Source: Methylobacterium fujisawaense (GTDB taxonomy: Bacteria; Pseudomonadota; Alphaproteobacteria; Rhizobiales; Beijerinckiaceae). From it: 64,000 nucleotides of DNA. The DNA lies in assembly GCF_014138435.1 (NCBI RefSeq), contig NZ_JACJIM010000002.1:62001-126000 (forward strand). Reading direction: 5' to 3'. The position numbers and the translations under genes are program-made. Shown here piece by piece: positions 26,445-35,732 of this stretch. The notes under the pieces are model-generated. The model ran no database searches. It was given only the letters and a program-made list of their open reading frames with translations, and was not told the origin of the DNA. Positions within the stretch are counted from its first letter, which is position 1. The number at the start of each line of letters is the position of its first letter.

Positions 26445-26836
26445 GCGGCTCTCGGTCTGAGGGGGCCTCTGAAACGCCCGGACAGGCGCGTCTTCGGCGA
26501 AGACGATGCAACGCGCCTTGCCGCCTGTCCGGGCTCATGGCCGCGCGCATCGGACACCCTGGCTCACCATCGGTGTCCTGCGCCGTCAGGCCGGGGCGTT
26601 GCCGGCGAGACCGGAATGGAAAGGCGCTCGTGGTGCAGGATCTCGTGGTGCAGGATCTCGCCGCCTCGGCGCGTCGGGATCCCGGGCGCCGCTGCGGGTC
26701 TACGGGATGACCGCGCAGCGCGACGGCACGTGTCGCCCTGCGCGCGAGGCCTGGTGCGTCGGCTTGGGCGCGGATTGCAGCAACGGGCCTGTCGCACGGG
26801 CCTGCTCGGCGACGCCGGATCGGCTATAGGAGGCCC
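26445..26836. other. Intergenic region with nested inverted repeat and a 15-bp tandem duplication
   Basis: No gene is supported in these ~390 bases. An inverted repeat CCCGGACAGGCG (26477-26488) / CGCCTGTCCGGG (26522-26533) encloses a second hairpin GTCTTC-ggc-GAAGAC (26490-26504). Further on, the 15-mer CTCGTGGTGCAGGAT occurs twice in perfect tandem (26627-26656). The trpF promoter must also be here. Confidence 0.6.
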
Positions 26837-27496
26837 ATGGCCTCATCCGCGTCCCCGACCCGTATCAAGATCTGCGGGCTCAGCACCGAAGCGACTCTGA
26901 CCGCCGCTCTGGACGCCGGGGCGGACTGGATCGGGCTCGTCCACTTCCCGCGCAGTCCCCGGCACGTGGCGCTGGAGCAAGCTGCCGCCCTGTCGGCCCT
27001 CGCCCGCGGGCGGGCCGAGCGGGTGATCCTGCTGGTCGATCCGGACGACGCTTTGCTCGCCGCGGCCGTCGCGGCGGTGGATCCGGATCTCATCCAGCTC
27101 CATGGGCGCGAAAGCCCGGAGCGCGTCGCGGCGATCCGCGCCCGTACTGGCCGGCCGGTGATGAAGGCCCTCGGCATCGCCACGTCCGCGGATCTCGCCG
27201 TCCTGCCGGCCTATGCCGCGGTCGCCGACCGGATCCTGCTGGATGCCAAGGCGCCGCCGGATGCGGCCCTGCCGGGCGGCAACGGCCGGTGCTTCGACTG
27301 GGAGATCCTGCGCGGCGCCACGCTTCCGGAGGGCACCATGCTGTCGGGCGGCCTCGATGCCGGCAACGTCGCCGATGCCATCGCCCGCACGGCACTGGGC
27401 GCCGTCGATGTCTCGTCCGGGGTCGAGACGGCGCCGGGGGTGAAGGATCCGGCGAAGATCGCGGCCTTCGTGGCGGCTGCGCGGCGGGCGCGCTGA
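26837..27496 (+). CDS. trpF: Phosphoribosylanthranilate isomerase (tryptophan synthesis)
   Basis: This 219-residue TIM-barrel enzyme converts phosphoribosylanthranilate to CdRP. Signature segments are RIKICGLSTEATL (catalytic Cys), LIQLHGRESPERV, RILLDAKAPP (catalytic Asp) and MLSGGLDAGNVADAI. Length is normal for the family. In many Rhizobiales trpF lies beside the lapA-ihfB genes as here. Its stop codon lies inside a hairpin (27490-27513). Confidence 0.95.
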   Translation: MASSASPTRIKICGLSTEATLTAALDAGADWIGLVHFPRSPRHVALEQAAALSALARGRAERVILLVDPDDALLAAAVAAVDPDLIQLHGRESPERVAAIRARTGRPVMKALGIATSADLAVLPAYAAVADRILLDAKAPPDAALPGGNGRCFDWEILRGATLPEGTMLSGGLDAGNVADAIARTALGAVDVSSGVETAPGVKDPAKIAAFVAAARRAR

Positions 27497-27513
27497 GGTT
27501 TCCGCCTCAGCGC
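27490..27513 (+). terminator. Hairpin across the trpF stop codon
   Basis: GCGCTGAGG (27490-27498) pairs with CCTCAGCGC (27505-27513) across a 6-base loop. It contains the trpF TGA and lies between convergent trpF and lapA. There is no T tract, so it may act as a transcript-end stabiliser rather than a classic terminator. Confidence 0.5.
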
Positions 27514-27529
27514 CGCGAACGGGAACCGC

Positions 27530-27907
27530 TCAGCGCGGCGCGGGCAGCGCGGTCCGGCCCGTATTCGGGACCGTATAGGTGCCCGCGGTCTCGCTCTCGG
27601 GCGCATAGGTGCGCAGCCGGGTCGCCTCGCGCTCGTACCGGACGGCCTCGCGGCGATGGTAGCGCGCCCGGGCGCGGGTCTTGCCCTGGCCGAGCCACGT
27701 GAAGATGCCGCCGACCACGATGCCGAGGGCCACGGCGCCGAACAGGATCGCGTAGAGCGGAAGAGCGACGCTGAAGACCGGCGCGTCCGCGTTGAACGGA
27801 TCGAAGGAGAGCTGCACCGGCGCGCGGTTGGCCACCGCCAGCAGGATCACCAAGGCGGCGATCGGCAGCAGCACGAGGCTCTTCAGGAAACGGATCATCG
27901 CGCTCAC
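27530..27907 (-). CDS. lapA: LapA-domain (DUF1049) membrane protein
   Basis: This 125-residue protein has two membrane segments, IRFLKSLVLLPIAALVILLAVAN and VFSVALPLYAILFGAVALGIVVGG, separated by the LSFDPF turn typical of LapA. A basic cytoplasmic tail follows. In enterobacteria LapA works with LapB in controlling lipopolysaccharide synthesis; no lapB is adjacent here. It follows ihfB by 9 bases and is likely co-transcribed with it. Confidence 0.82.
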   Translation of the reverse strand: MSAMIRFLKSLVLLPIAALVILLAVANRAPVQLSFDPFNADAPVFSVALPLYAILFGAVALGIVVGGIFTWLGQGKTRARARYHRREAVRYEREATRLRTYAPESETAGTYTVPNTGRTALPAPR

Positions 27908-27916
27908 AGGTCCTTC

Positions 27917-28228
27917 CTACTCGGCGGCCGAGGCATTCTCGCCGATCCCGGCGGCGTTGAGGCGCTGGCGCATCTCCTTGCCGGTCTTGAACACGGGGAT
28001 TGCCTTCTCGGACACGGCAACGGCGGCACCCGTGCGCGGGTTGCGTCCCCGACGCGCCTCCCGGCGCTTCACCGAGAAGGCCCCGAAGCCACGCAGTTCC
28101 ACCCGGTCGCCGCGGGCCAGCGCATCGGAAATGGTGTCGAGGATCGCGTTGACCAGGATCTCCACGTCACGCTGGTAGAGATGCGGGTTCTGCTCGGCGA
28201 TCCTGAGGACGAGCTCCGACTTGATCAT
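27917..28228 (-). CDS. ihfB: Integration host factor subunit beta
   Basis: This 103-residue DNA-bending protein starts [23 protein letters not shown]. The HU/IHF signature [22 protein letters not shown], with its Pro-tipped beta arm, is complete. It binds as a heterodimer with IHF-alpha and shapes nucleoid, recombination and promoter DNA. The rpsA-sppA-ihfB-lapA order is conserved in this group. Confidence 0.95.
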   Translation of the reverse strand: MIKSELVLRIAEQNPHLYQRDVEILVNAILDTISDALARGDRVELRGFGAFSVKRREARRGRNPRTGAAVAVSEKAIPVFKTGKEMRQRLNAAGIGENASAAE

Positions 28229-28278
28229 GGCGTGGAATCTTCTCGCGGGATCGGGGCGGGCTGCGCGGTGGCGGTGGT

Positions 28279-29241
28279 TCAGGGTTCCGGACGCCAGAGG
28301 GCGAGCATCCCACCCCGGGCGGCCTGTGCCTCGGCCCCCACGGACCGAAGGCGCGCCGCGAGGCCGTCCAGGCCCAGGAGGTCGGCGCCGATTCCGGCCG
28401 CGGACCACAGGGTGAACCGGCTCTCCGTCGCGGGCTTCCAATCCTTGATCGGCAGGTTCGTCTGGACGCCGCGGGCGCTCTCCAGCCACGCCACCGCCTG
28501 ACGCTCGCCGCCGAGCTCGTCGACCAGCTTCAGCGGGATACTCTGGCGACCGCTGAACACCCGGCCGTCAGACACGGCGCCGAGTTGCGCCGGATCCATG
28601 CCCCGGCGCTCCGCGACGAGGCCCTTGAACCACGCATAGGTGTCGCCGACGACGGAGGCCAGGGCGGCGCGCGCCTCCGGCGAGGTCGGTGTGAAGCCCG
28701 ACGGCTCGGCCTTGAGCGGCGACGACTTCACGGACTCGACCTTGACGCCGACCTTGTCCAAGAGCCCCGAGAAATCGGGATACTGGAACAGCACGCCGAT
28801 CGATCCGACCAGGCTGGTCTCACGCGCGACGATGTGATCGGCCGCGATGGCCGTGATGTAGGCCCCGGACGCGGCCGTGCCGTCCACGAAGGCGACGATC
28901 GGCTTCTTGGCGGCGAGCGTCCGGAGGTTGCGGAAGATCTCCTCCGACCCCGTGGTCGTACCGCCGGGCGAGTTGATCGAGACGATCACGCCCTTCACCG
29001 CATCCGAGTCCCCCACCCGCTTCATCAGCTTGGCGGTGGCCTCGCTCCCGGCGATGAAGCCGGAGACGGAGATGCGGGCGATCTGCGGCTGGACCGCGAA
29101 CGCGCCTTCGACGCCCGTCCGCGCCCGATAGCCCAGGGCACCGACCGCCACGATGAGGCCGCCGACGCCGAGCACGCGCCAGAGGGACAACCTGCGACGC
29201 AGGCGCCGCCGGTCAATCAGCAGTTCGGCATCGGCTGCCAT
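28279..29241 (-). CDS. sppA: Signal peptide peptidase SppA (S49 serine protease)
   Basis: The protein has 320 residues with one N-terminal membrane segment (residues ~20-40) and the short, single-repeat form of SppA. The nucleophile Ser125 is in [12 protein letters not shown], and the general-base Lys (about residue 177) is in SPLKAEPSG. The [15 protein letters not shown] oxyanion segment is present. It degrades leftover signal peptides in the inner membrane. It is 50 bases upstream of ihfB in the same direction. Confidence 0.93.
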   Translation of the reverse strand: MAADAELLIDRRRLRRRLSLWRVLGVGGLIVAVGALGYRARTGVEGAFAVQPQIARISVSGFIAGSEATAKLMKRVGDSDAVKGVIVSINSPGGTTTGSEEIFRNLRTLAAKKPIVAFVDGTAASGAYITAIAADHIVARETSLVGSIGVLFQYPDFSGLLDKVGVKVESVKSSPLKAEPSGFTPTSPEARAALASVVGDTYAWFKGLVAERRGMDPAQLGAVSDGRVFSGRQSIPLKLVDELGGERQAVAWLESARGVQTNLPIKDWKPATESRFTLWSAAGIGADLLGLDGLAARLRSVGAEAQAARGGMLALWRPEP

Positions 29242-29493
29242 GCTGTCGCTTCCCCTAAAGCCCCCCGGCCGGCCCCCTCGACGGGATGCGGGCGCATCGC
29301 GCTCGCGCCGGGCAAGTCCTTGGTTTCCTTCGGCTCGCTCGATCCGCGCCGGGCGAGGCCGGTGTTCTAGAGCATTTTCCGCAGGCGTGGATACGGGGCG
29401 CGCGAAGAAAATGACCGGGTGGCCCGTCCCTGTCGTTCCGGACGGGGCGACCCCGCCGGCGCTCCGCCATCGTCAACCTTGAATTGCTGGGCG

Positions 29494-29532
29494 CAAAAAA
29501 GAACCCGCGCAGGACGTCGGTCCTGCGCGGGT
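29494..29532 (-). terminator. Rho-independent terminator of rpsA
   Basis: On the minus strand ACCCGCGCAGGAC pairs with GTCCTGCGCGGGT (arms 29520-29532 and 29503-29515) across a 4-base loop, followed by a T-rich tail (29494-29500). It lies about 50 bases after the rpsA stop. Confidence 0.92.
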
Positions 29533-29584
29533 GTCGAAGCCAGGGATCCACCGCCCGGACGGGCCGGGCGGCGGGGTCGGCGTC

Positions 29585-31297
29585 TTACTCGTCGTCGGAG
29601 CGCTTCTTGTTGAAGGCGGCGCCGAGGATGTCGCCGAGCGAGGCGCCCGAATCGGCGGAGCCGAACTGGGCCATGGCCTCCTTCTCCTCGGCGACCTCGA
29701 GGGCCTTGATCGAGACCTGCACGCGGCGAGCCTTCCGGTCGAACTGGACGACGCGGGCGTCGAACTTCTCGCCGGCGGCGAAGCGCTCGGGACGCTGGTC
29801 GCCGCGGTCGCGGGCCAGCTCGGCGCGGCGGATGAAGGTCTGCATGTCGGTGTCGACGATCTTCACCTCGACGCCGGCATCCTTCACCTCGACGACCTCG
29901 CAGGTGACGATCTGGCCCTTCTTGATCTCGCCGGCCTCGGCGAAGGGGTCACCGCCGAGCTGCTTCACGCCCAGGGAGATCCGCTCCTTCTCGACGTCGA
30001 CGTCGAGAACCTGGGCGCGGACCATGTCGCCCTTCTTGAACTCTTCGATGACCTGCTCGCCGGGACGGTTCCAGTCGAGATCCGACAGGTGGACCATGCC
30101 GTCGACGTCGCCCTCGAGGCCGATGAAGAGGCCGAACTCGGTCTTGTTCTTGACCTCGCCCTCGACCTCGGAACCGACCGGGTGCTTCTCGGCGAAGGCC
30201 TCCCAGGGGTTCTGCAGGGTCTGCTTGAGGCCCAAGCTGATGCGGCGCTTGACCGGATCGACCTCCAGGATCTGCACCTCGACCTCCTGGGAGGTGGAGA
30301 CGATCTTGCCCGGATGGACGTTCTTCTTGGTCCAGCTCATCTCGGAGACGTGGATCAGGCCCTCGATCCCCGGCTCCAGCTCCACGAAGGCGCCGTAGTC
30401 GGTGATGTTGGTCACGCGGCCCTTGAGCTTGGCGCCCTCCGGGTAGCGGGCGGCGATGCCCTCCCACGGATCGGCGAGGAGCTGCTTGATGCCGAGCGAG
30501 ATGCGGTGCGTCTCGTGGTTGATCTTGATGATCTTGACCTTGACCGTCTGGCCGATGGTCACGACCTCGGACGGATGGTTCACGCGGCGCCACGCCATGT
30601 CGGTGACGTGCAGCAGGCCGTCGATCCCGCCGAGATCGACGAAGGCGCCGTACTCGGTGATGTTCTTGACGACGCCGTCGATGACCTGACCTTCCTCAAG
30701 GTTGGCCACCAGCTCCGAGCGCTGCTCGGCGCGGCTCTCCTCGAGGACGGTCCGGCGCGACACGACGATGTTGCCGCGGCGGCGATCCATCTTGAGGATC
30801 TGGAACGGCTGCGGGGTGCCCAGCAGCGGGGTAACGTCGCGGACCGGGCGGATGTCGACCTGCGAGCGCGGCAGGAACGCCACGGCGCCGTCGAGGTCGA
30901 CGGTGTAGCCGCCCTTGACCTGGTTGAAGATCGTGCCGGTGACGCGGTCGTTGTTCTCGAACGACTTCTCGAGCTTGACCCAGCTCTCCTCGCGGCGGGC
31001 CTTGTCGCGCGAGATGACGGCTTCGCCCAGCGCGTTCTCGATCCGGTCGACGTAGACCTCGACCTCGTCGCCGACCTTCAGCTCGCCCTCGCGGCCGGGA
31101 CCGGTGAATTCCTTCAGCGCGACACGGCCTTCCGTCTTGGCGCCGATGTCGATGACGGCCACGTCCTTCTCGATCGCGACGACGCGACCCTTGACGACGG
31201 AGCCTTCGGTGATCTCGTGTTCGAGGAAGCTCTCCTCGAGGAGGGCTGCGAAATCCTCGCGGCTCGGGCCACGCCCCAGAGCGGTACCTGCGGTCAT
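29585..31297 (-). CDS. rpsA: 30S ribosomal protein S1
   Basis: The product has 570 residues with six S1 (OB-fold) repeats. Repeats 3-6 are the most regular, for example VVKNITEYGAFVDLGGIDGLLHVTDMAW and VTNITDYGAFVELEPGIEGLIHVSEMSW. It anchors mRNA on the small subunit and starts translation on weak ribosome-binding sites. In many alphaproteobacteria cmk precedes rpsA; here no cmk is seen upstream and a divergent Crp-type gene lies there instead. Confidence 0.97.
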   Translation of the reverse strand: MTAGTALGRGPSREDFAALLEESFLEHEITEGSVVKGRVVAIEKDVAVIDIGAKTEGRVALKEFTGPGREGELKVGDEVEVYVDRIENALGEAVISRDKARREESWVKLEKSFENNDRVTGTIFNQVKGGYTVDLDGAVAFLPRSQVDIRPVRDVTPLLGTPQPFQILKMDRRRGNIVVSRRTVLEESRAEQRSELVANLEEGQVIDGVVKNITEYGAFVDLGGIDGLLHVTDMAWRRVNHPSEVVTIGQTVKVKIIKINHETHRISLGIKQLLADPWEGIAARYPEGAKLKGRVTNITDYGAFVELEPGIEGLIHVSEMSWTKKNVHPGKIVSTSQEVEVQILEVDPVKRRISLGLKQTLQNPWEAFAEKHPVGSEVEGEVKNKTEFGLFIGLEGDVDGMVHLSDLDWNRPGEQVIEEFKKGDMVRAQVLDVDVEKERISLGVKQLGGDPFAEAGEIKKGQIVTCEVVEVKDAGVEVKIVDTDMQTFIRRAELARDRGDQRPERFAAGEKFDARVVQFDRKARRVQVSIKALEVAEEKEAMAQFGSADSGASLGDILGAAFNKKRSDDE

Positions 31298-31856
31298 TCT
31301 GTCTCCTGAACGGCCTCCATCGGAGGCCCGTTGCGTCGGCGGCTCGCGTTGCAGGCGCCCCCGGTTCGCCGCGGCCTTCCCGGAGTCTTTCGGGAGAGGC
31401 GGCCGGTCCCGCGGGACCCGGCTTGCCGACGCGTCGATACGGATGACGAGGGCGGTCCAGCCGGAAACCTGGCGGGCGCACCGGAAAGACGGGCGCGCGA
31501 GAGGGGATCCGGGAGGACGCGGGTCCCTTACAACATCGGCCTTGCGACTTCAACCGATTAGGGTTTTAGCCTCGCCGGGCGTCGGATGGCCGCGGCGCAG
31601 GTGCGGTCTTGCGTGCGGTCTTGCCGCCGGCTGCGGATGTGGCAAGTCTGTCTGCCGCCGGACGCTTGCCCGGCGCATATCCGCCGGTCAGGAGAGCCCG
31701 CACCGGTCCGTCGGGCGCGGCCTGGTGTCTGTCCGGCGCATCCGGAGCGTTTTGAGGGAAGAAGCGTGCTGCGTCCTGATCTCGTCTCCCGTCGTGCCCC
31801 GCGTCTGCGGCACAGCGGCATCCCCCATGCCCCGCGAACCGAGGCCTGAACGCCCG
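31298..31856. promoter_or_regulatory. Divergent intergenic region between rpsA and the Crp-type regulator
   Basis: These 559 bases hold the rpsA leader (minus strand) and the regulator promoter (plus strand). A locally AT-richer stretch at 31535-31565 is the likeliest promoter zone for rpsA. No gene is supported here. S1 often represses its own leader, but no specific structure could be assigned by eye. Confidence 0.45.
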
Positions 31857-32624
31857 ATGCCGAACGGGTACAACGCCCCGATGGAGATGCTGGCGCGCAA
31901 GCTCGACAGCATCGCGCGGATTGCGGATGCCGACCGCGAGGCGCTCCTCGCGCTGCCCCACACCGTCCGGAACCTGCCCGCGCGCCACGACATCGTCCGG
32001 TTCGGCGACAGGCCGAACCAGAGCTGCCTTGTCCTTCAGGGCTGGGTCTATCGCTATTCCGCCCTGGCCGAGGGCGGACGCCAGATCCTGTCGTTCTACA
32101 TCGCGGGCGACCTTCCGGACCTGCAGAGCCTCCATCTGCACCGGATGGATCACAACCTCGCCACGCTGACGTCCTGCGTCGTGGCGCTGGTCGCGCATGA
32201 CGACCTGCGTGCGGTTCTCCTGAAGAATCCCGGTCTCGCCGCCACCCTCTGGCGCGACAGCCTGATCGACGCCGCGCATTACCGCGAGCGGATCACCAGC
32301 CTCGGGCGGCGGCAGGCGCTCGGTCGCGTCGCCCACATGTTCTGCGAGCTCTATCTCCGGCAGAAGGCGGTCGGGCTGACGCGCGGCCTGAGCTGTCCGC
32401 TGGCGCCCAAGCAGTCCGAACTCGCGGACTCCCTAGGCCTGACGAGCGTCCACCTGAACCGGGTTCTGCGGACGCTCCGGGGCCGCGGGCTCGTCACGCT
32501 GGGCGGCGGCATCCTGACCATCGAGAACTGGGACGCGCTCGCCGAAGTCGCCGAGTTCGACCCCACGTTCCTGCACCTCGCGAACAACGCCGCCCCTGCG
32601 CACCCGACCGTCGAGACCGTCTAG
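31857..32624 (+). CDS. Crp/Fnr family transcriptional regulator
   Basis: This 255-residue protein starts near MPNGYNAPMEML; ATGs at 31827 and 31881 are alternatives. A cyclic-nucleotide-binding-like barrel covers residues ~25-140 (HDIVRFGDRPNQSCLVLQGWVYRY). A Crp-type winged HTH follows, with APKQSELADSLGLTSVHLNRVLRTLR as recognition region. It has no Fnr-type Cys cluster. Such FixK/Crp-like proteins with SDPAK-type HTHs are abundant in Methylobacterium; the effector is unknown. Confidence 0.85.
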   Translation: MPNGYNAPMEMLARKLDSIARIADADREALLALPHTVRNLPARHDIVRFGDRPNQSCLVLQGWVYRYSALAEGGRQILSFYIAGDLPDLQSLHLHRMDHNLATLTSCVVALVAHDDLRAVLLKNPGLAATLWRDSLIDAAHYRERITSLGRRQALGRVAHMFCELYLRQKAVGLTRGLSCPLAPKQSELADSLGLTSVHLNRVLRTLRGRGLVTLGGGILTIENWDALAEVAEFDPTFLHLANNAAPAHPTVETV

Positions 32625-32631
32625 GGCGTGG

Positions 32632-32648
32632 GGCCGCCTCAGGCGGCC
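32632..32648. terminator. Palindromic hairpin with the transglutaminase stop codon as its loop
   Basis: GGCCGCC (32632-32638), loop TCA (32639-32641), GGCGGCC (32642-32648). The loop is the TGA stop of the minus-strand gene. It lies between convergent genes and could serve both strands. There is no T tract. Confidence 0.5.
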
Positions 32649-33487
32649 TGGGCCAGCGCATCCGGTGCGGCCGGCACCTCATCGGTATGGACATCGAAGC
32701 GGATCAGCTGGGCGGCACCGAAGCTCGTGGTGAGGGCGCAGTCGGTGGCGTCGCGGCCGCGGGCCATGACGATGCGGCCGATCCGGGGCCGGTTGTGGCG
32801 GGCATCGAACGTGTACCAGCGCGGCCCGTCGGGCCCGTGGAGGTAGACCTCGAACCACGCGGAGAAGTCCATCGGCGCCGGATCCTTCGGCACGCCGATG
32901 TCGCCCAGATAGCCGGTGGCATAGCGCGCCGGGATGTTCATGCACCGGCACAGGGTTATCGCCAGATGCGCGAAGTCCCGGCACACGCCGACGCGCTGCG
33001 TGTATCCGTCGAAGGCGGTGCGGGTCGCGTCGGCCTGCTGGTAGTCGAAGCGCAGGCGATTGTGGGCGAAATCGACGATGGCCTGGACGCGCGCCCAGCC
33101 CTCCGGCGTGGCGCCGAACAGCGACCAAGCCGTCTGCGAGAGCTTGTCGGTGTCGCAGTAGCGCGAGCCCAACAGGAATGTCAGGACGTCGTCGGGCAAG
33201 TCCTGCACGGCGATCTGGCGGGCGTCGGGCGCCTGGTCGTCCGGCCGGCCGCTGTCGGCGATCGTGAAATCGGCCGTCATGGTGATCCGTCCACCCGGCG
33301 CGACGAGGCGCGTGCAGACATTGCCCAAGGCGTCCACGTGCTGCCGGGCCGCCACCGGAGGATCGAAGGTGATCACCTCCGGGGTCACGAGGTCGCGCCT
33401 CAGCTCCGGGCGGACGTTGAGCAGCAGGTTCATCGGCGTCGGGCCGAACGTGTCGAACGCGATCGAGAAGCCGGTGCGGATATGCAT
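32639..33487 (-). CDS. Transglutaminase-like cysteine protease family protein
   Basis: This 282-residue protein starts MHIRTGFSIAFDTFGPTPMN and has an N-terminal beta-sandwich typical of bacterial transglutaminase-like proteins. The catalytic triad is visible as Cys in RVGVCRDFAHLAI, His in FDARHNRPRIG and a following Asp/Gly pair. The AWFEVYLHGPDGPRWYTFD strand matches the family. Substrate is unknown; such enzymes act on peptides or amides. A longer upstream frame was rejected as it lacks similarity. Confidence 0.9.
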   Translation of the reverse strand: MHIRTGFSIAFDTFGPTPMNLLLNVRPELRRDLVTPEVITFDPPVAARQHVDALGNVCTRLVAPGGRITMTADFTIADSGRPDDQAPDARQIAVQDLPDDVLTFLLGSRYCDTDKLSQTAWSLFGATPEGWARVQAIVDFAHNRLRFDYQQADATRTAFDGYTQRVGVCRDFAHLAITLCRCMNIPARYATGYLGDIGVPKDPAPMDFSAWFEVYLHGPDGPRWYTFDARHNRPRIGRIVMARGRDATDCALTTSFGAAQLIRFDVHTDEVPAAPDALAQAA

Positions 33488-33804
33488 CGTCGAGGACCGA
33501 ATGGTAGGTCGCTGTCCGGCGCTGCCGGAAATCGAGCCGTTAACAGTACAGGGCCCTACAAGCCGCGAGGCGACCTCAAGTTCCGTCGGAGATGCCCGCC
33601 GAGCGTCGTCGACCTGCCCGAATATTCGGCACGGTTCGGCGCAGGCCGAGGCCGCGCGACCCCGCTGCGCGCCCTGAAGCGCTCCCCGGGCGGGGCTGCC
33701 CGGCGTCGCGCCATGTTGCAACGCACAGGGCGCCCTCGTATCCGGAGCCGCTTCGAACCCAAGGTCGTCCGGCCGCCGCCGGGGGGCCTGCTGCCAGACG
33801 ATCC

Positions 33805-35061
33805 ATGCCCATGACGCCCGACAAGCTTTCCCTGCCCAAGGACAAGATCCGGGTCTTGCTGCTGGAGGGCATCAACGACAGCGCCGTGGCACTGATGCGG
33901 GCCGCCGGCTACACCAACCTGACCCGGCTGCCGAAGGCGCTGGACCGGGAGGCCCTGCACGAGGCGCTCCAGGGCGTGCACATGGTGGGCATCCGCTCGC
34001 GGACGCAACTCGACGCGGCCGCCTTCGCGGCGTCGGACCGGCTCCTGGCGGTGGGCTGTTTCTCGGTCGGCACCAATCAGGTCGATCTGGAGGCCGCCCG
34101 GCATCGGGGCATTCCGGTCTTCAACGCCCCCTTCTCGAACACGCGCTCGGTGGCGGAGCTGACGATCGGCGAGATCGTGATGCTGCTGCGCCGGATCGTT
34201 CCGCGCTCGGTGGGCGCCCATGCCGGCCGCTGGGACAAGTCGGCGGCGGGCTCGCTGGAGGTGCGCGGCAAGACGCTGGGCATCGTCGGCTACGGCAATA
34301 TCGGCACGCAGCTCTCCACGCTCGCCGAAGCCATGGGCATGCGGGTTCTGTATTACGACCACACCGACAAGCTGCGCCACGGCAACACCGAGCCGACCGA
34401 GACGCTGCACGAGCTTCTGGGCCAGAGCGACGTGGTCTCGCTGCACGTGCCCGAGACGGAGGCCACCGCCAACATGATCGGCGCGGCCGAGATCCGTGCG
34501 ATGAAGCCCGGATCCTTCCTGATCAACAACGCCCGGGGCACCGTGGTCGATCTCGAGGCTCTGGCGGCGGCGCTGCGCGACGGCCACCTCAAGGGCGCCG
34601 CCGTCGACGTCTTCCCGGCGGAGCCCGGGTCCAACGCGGAGGCCTTCGTCAGCCCCCTCCAGGGACTCGAGAACGTGATCCTCACGCCGCATATCGGGGG
34701 ATCGACCGAGGAGGCTCAGGAGCGCATCGGCTCCGAAGTGGCGCGCAAGCTCCTCGACTATTCCGATATCGGCTCGACGGTCGGCGCCGTGAACTTCCCG
34801 CAGGTGCAACTCCCGGCCCGCCCGACCGGAACGCGCTTCATCCACGTCCAGCGCAACCTGCCCGGCATGCTCGGACGCCTCAACGGCGTGTTCTCCCGCG
34901 GGCAGGTCAACATCGCCGCGCAGTTCTACCAGACCGACGGCGAGGTCGGGTACGTGGTGCTGGAGACCGACGCCACCGACGCGGATGCGGAGGCGCTGCT
35001 CGCAGAGATCCGCGCCATCCCGGGTACGATCCGCGCCCGCCTGCTCTACGAGCGGCGCTAG
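33805..35061 (+). CDS. serA: D-3-phosphoglycerate dehydrogenase
   Basis: The enzyme has 418 residues (ATG 33805, or 33811) and makes 3-phosphohydroxypyruvate, the first step of serine synthesis. Substrate-binding segment AVGCFSVGTNQVDLE, NAD motif GIVGYGNIGTQ, NNARGTVVDLEAL and the catalytic His in LTPHIGGSTEEAQ are all present. A C-terminal ACT domain (HVQRNLPGMLGRLNGVF) suggests feedback by serine, as in the E. coli-length type. Confidence 0.95.
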   Translation: MPMTPDKLSLPKDKIRVLLLEGINDSAVALMRAAGYTNLTRLPKALDREALHEALQGVHMVGIRSRTQLDAAAFAASDRLLAVGCFSVGTNQVDLEAARHRGIPVFNAPFSNTRSVAELTIGEIVMLLRRIVPRSVGAHAGRWDKSAAGSLEVRGKTLGIVGYGNIGTQLSTLAEAMGMRVLYYDHTDKLRHGNTEPTETLHELLGQSDVVSLHVPETEATANMIGAAEIRAMKPGSFLINNARGTVVDLEALAAALRDGHLKGAAVDVFPAEPGSNAEAFVSPLQGLENVILTPHIGGSTEEAQERIGSEVARKLLDYSDIGSTVGAVNFPQVQLPARPTGTRFIHVQRNLPGMLGRLNGVFSRGQVNIAAQFYQTDGEVGYVVLETDATDADAEALLAEIRAIPGTIRARLLYERR

Positions 35062-35252
35062 CCGGGAGGACGCGCCTCGCGGGACCGGCGAGCCTGCGGG
35101 CTTTCAAGCGTGCGGTAATTTACGCAGCGCGCGTGAACGCGGCCGATCTTGCCGCGTTCGTCTTGCGCGGCCAAGCTGGCCGCTGTTCAAGTCGCAAGCG
35201 GCATGATCGACGGCCTCGACCGATCGAGCGCCCGGCCGGCGGAGGAATTGCG

Positions 35253-35729
35253 TTGACGAAGCGTGTAGCATGGGCATGGGCCGGACTCGCGCTCGGCATC
35301 GCCGGGACGGTCTTGAGCGTCTCTGGCGCGTCGGCGGATTGCCTGCGGCGGGTCTACAATCGATCGAACCTGGTCCTGGTCGCCCGCCAGGATGGCGGGC
35401 CGCCCGCCACGCTGTTGCCCGGTCGGTCGCTGCCGATGCGGCTGTCACGGCCGGGCCAGATCGACATCACGGGCTATTGCGGGATGCCGGGCGTGGGCGC
35501 GGGCCCGGTTGTCCAGCGGACCTTCGACTATGAGGCGGTCCTCGACCGCTGCTTCGTCCGGTTCGGGGGCGACCTGTTCGTGCCGCAACTGGGGCGCGGC
35601 TTCATCGGTCTTCAGGAGACGGCTCCCTTTACGGTGAACAACCCGCGGCAGGGCGACATCGTTCTCGGACCTGCAGTCGGATCCGCATGCCCGGTGCCCG
35701 GGCCGGCCGTTCTGAGCCGGCGCGGCTGA
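35253..35729 (+). CDS. Small secreted hypothetical protein (TTG start)
   Basis: The product has 158 residues. A strong ribosome-binding site GGAGGAA (35241-35247) lies 5 bases before a TTG, and no ATG occurs at a better distance. A signal peptide follows (VAWAWAGLALGIAGTVLSV, cleavage near ASA-D). The mature part has four or more Cys (DCLRRVYN, GYCGMPG, DRCFVRF, SACPVPG), which may form disulfides. No known family was recognised. Confidence 0.7.
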   Translation: MTKRVAWAWAGLALGIAGTVLSVSGASADCLRRVYNRSNLVLVARQDGGPPATLLPGRSLPMRLSRPGQIDITGYCGMPGVGAGPVVQRTFDYEAVLDRCFVRFGGDLFVPQLGRGFIGLQETAPFTVNNPRQGDIVLGPAVGSACPVPGPAVLSRRG

Positions 35730-35732
35730 GCC

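Noticed and set aside
29531..31309. 592-codon plus-strand frame opposite rpsA
   Set aside because: Mirror translation of S1 repeats (Leu/Asp/Val-rich) without any family; rpsA is certain.
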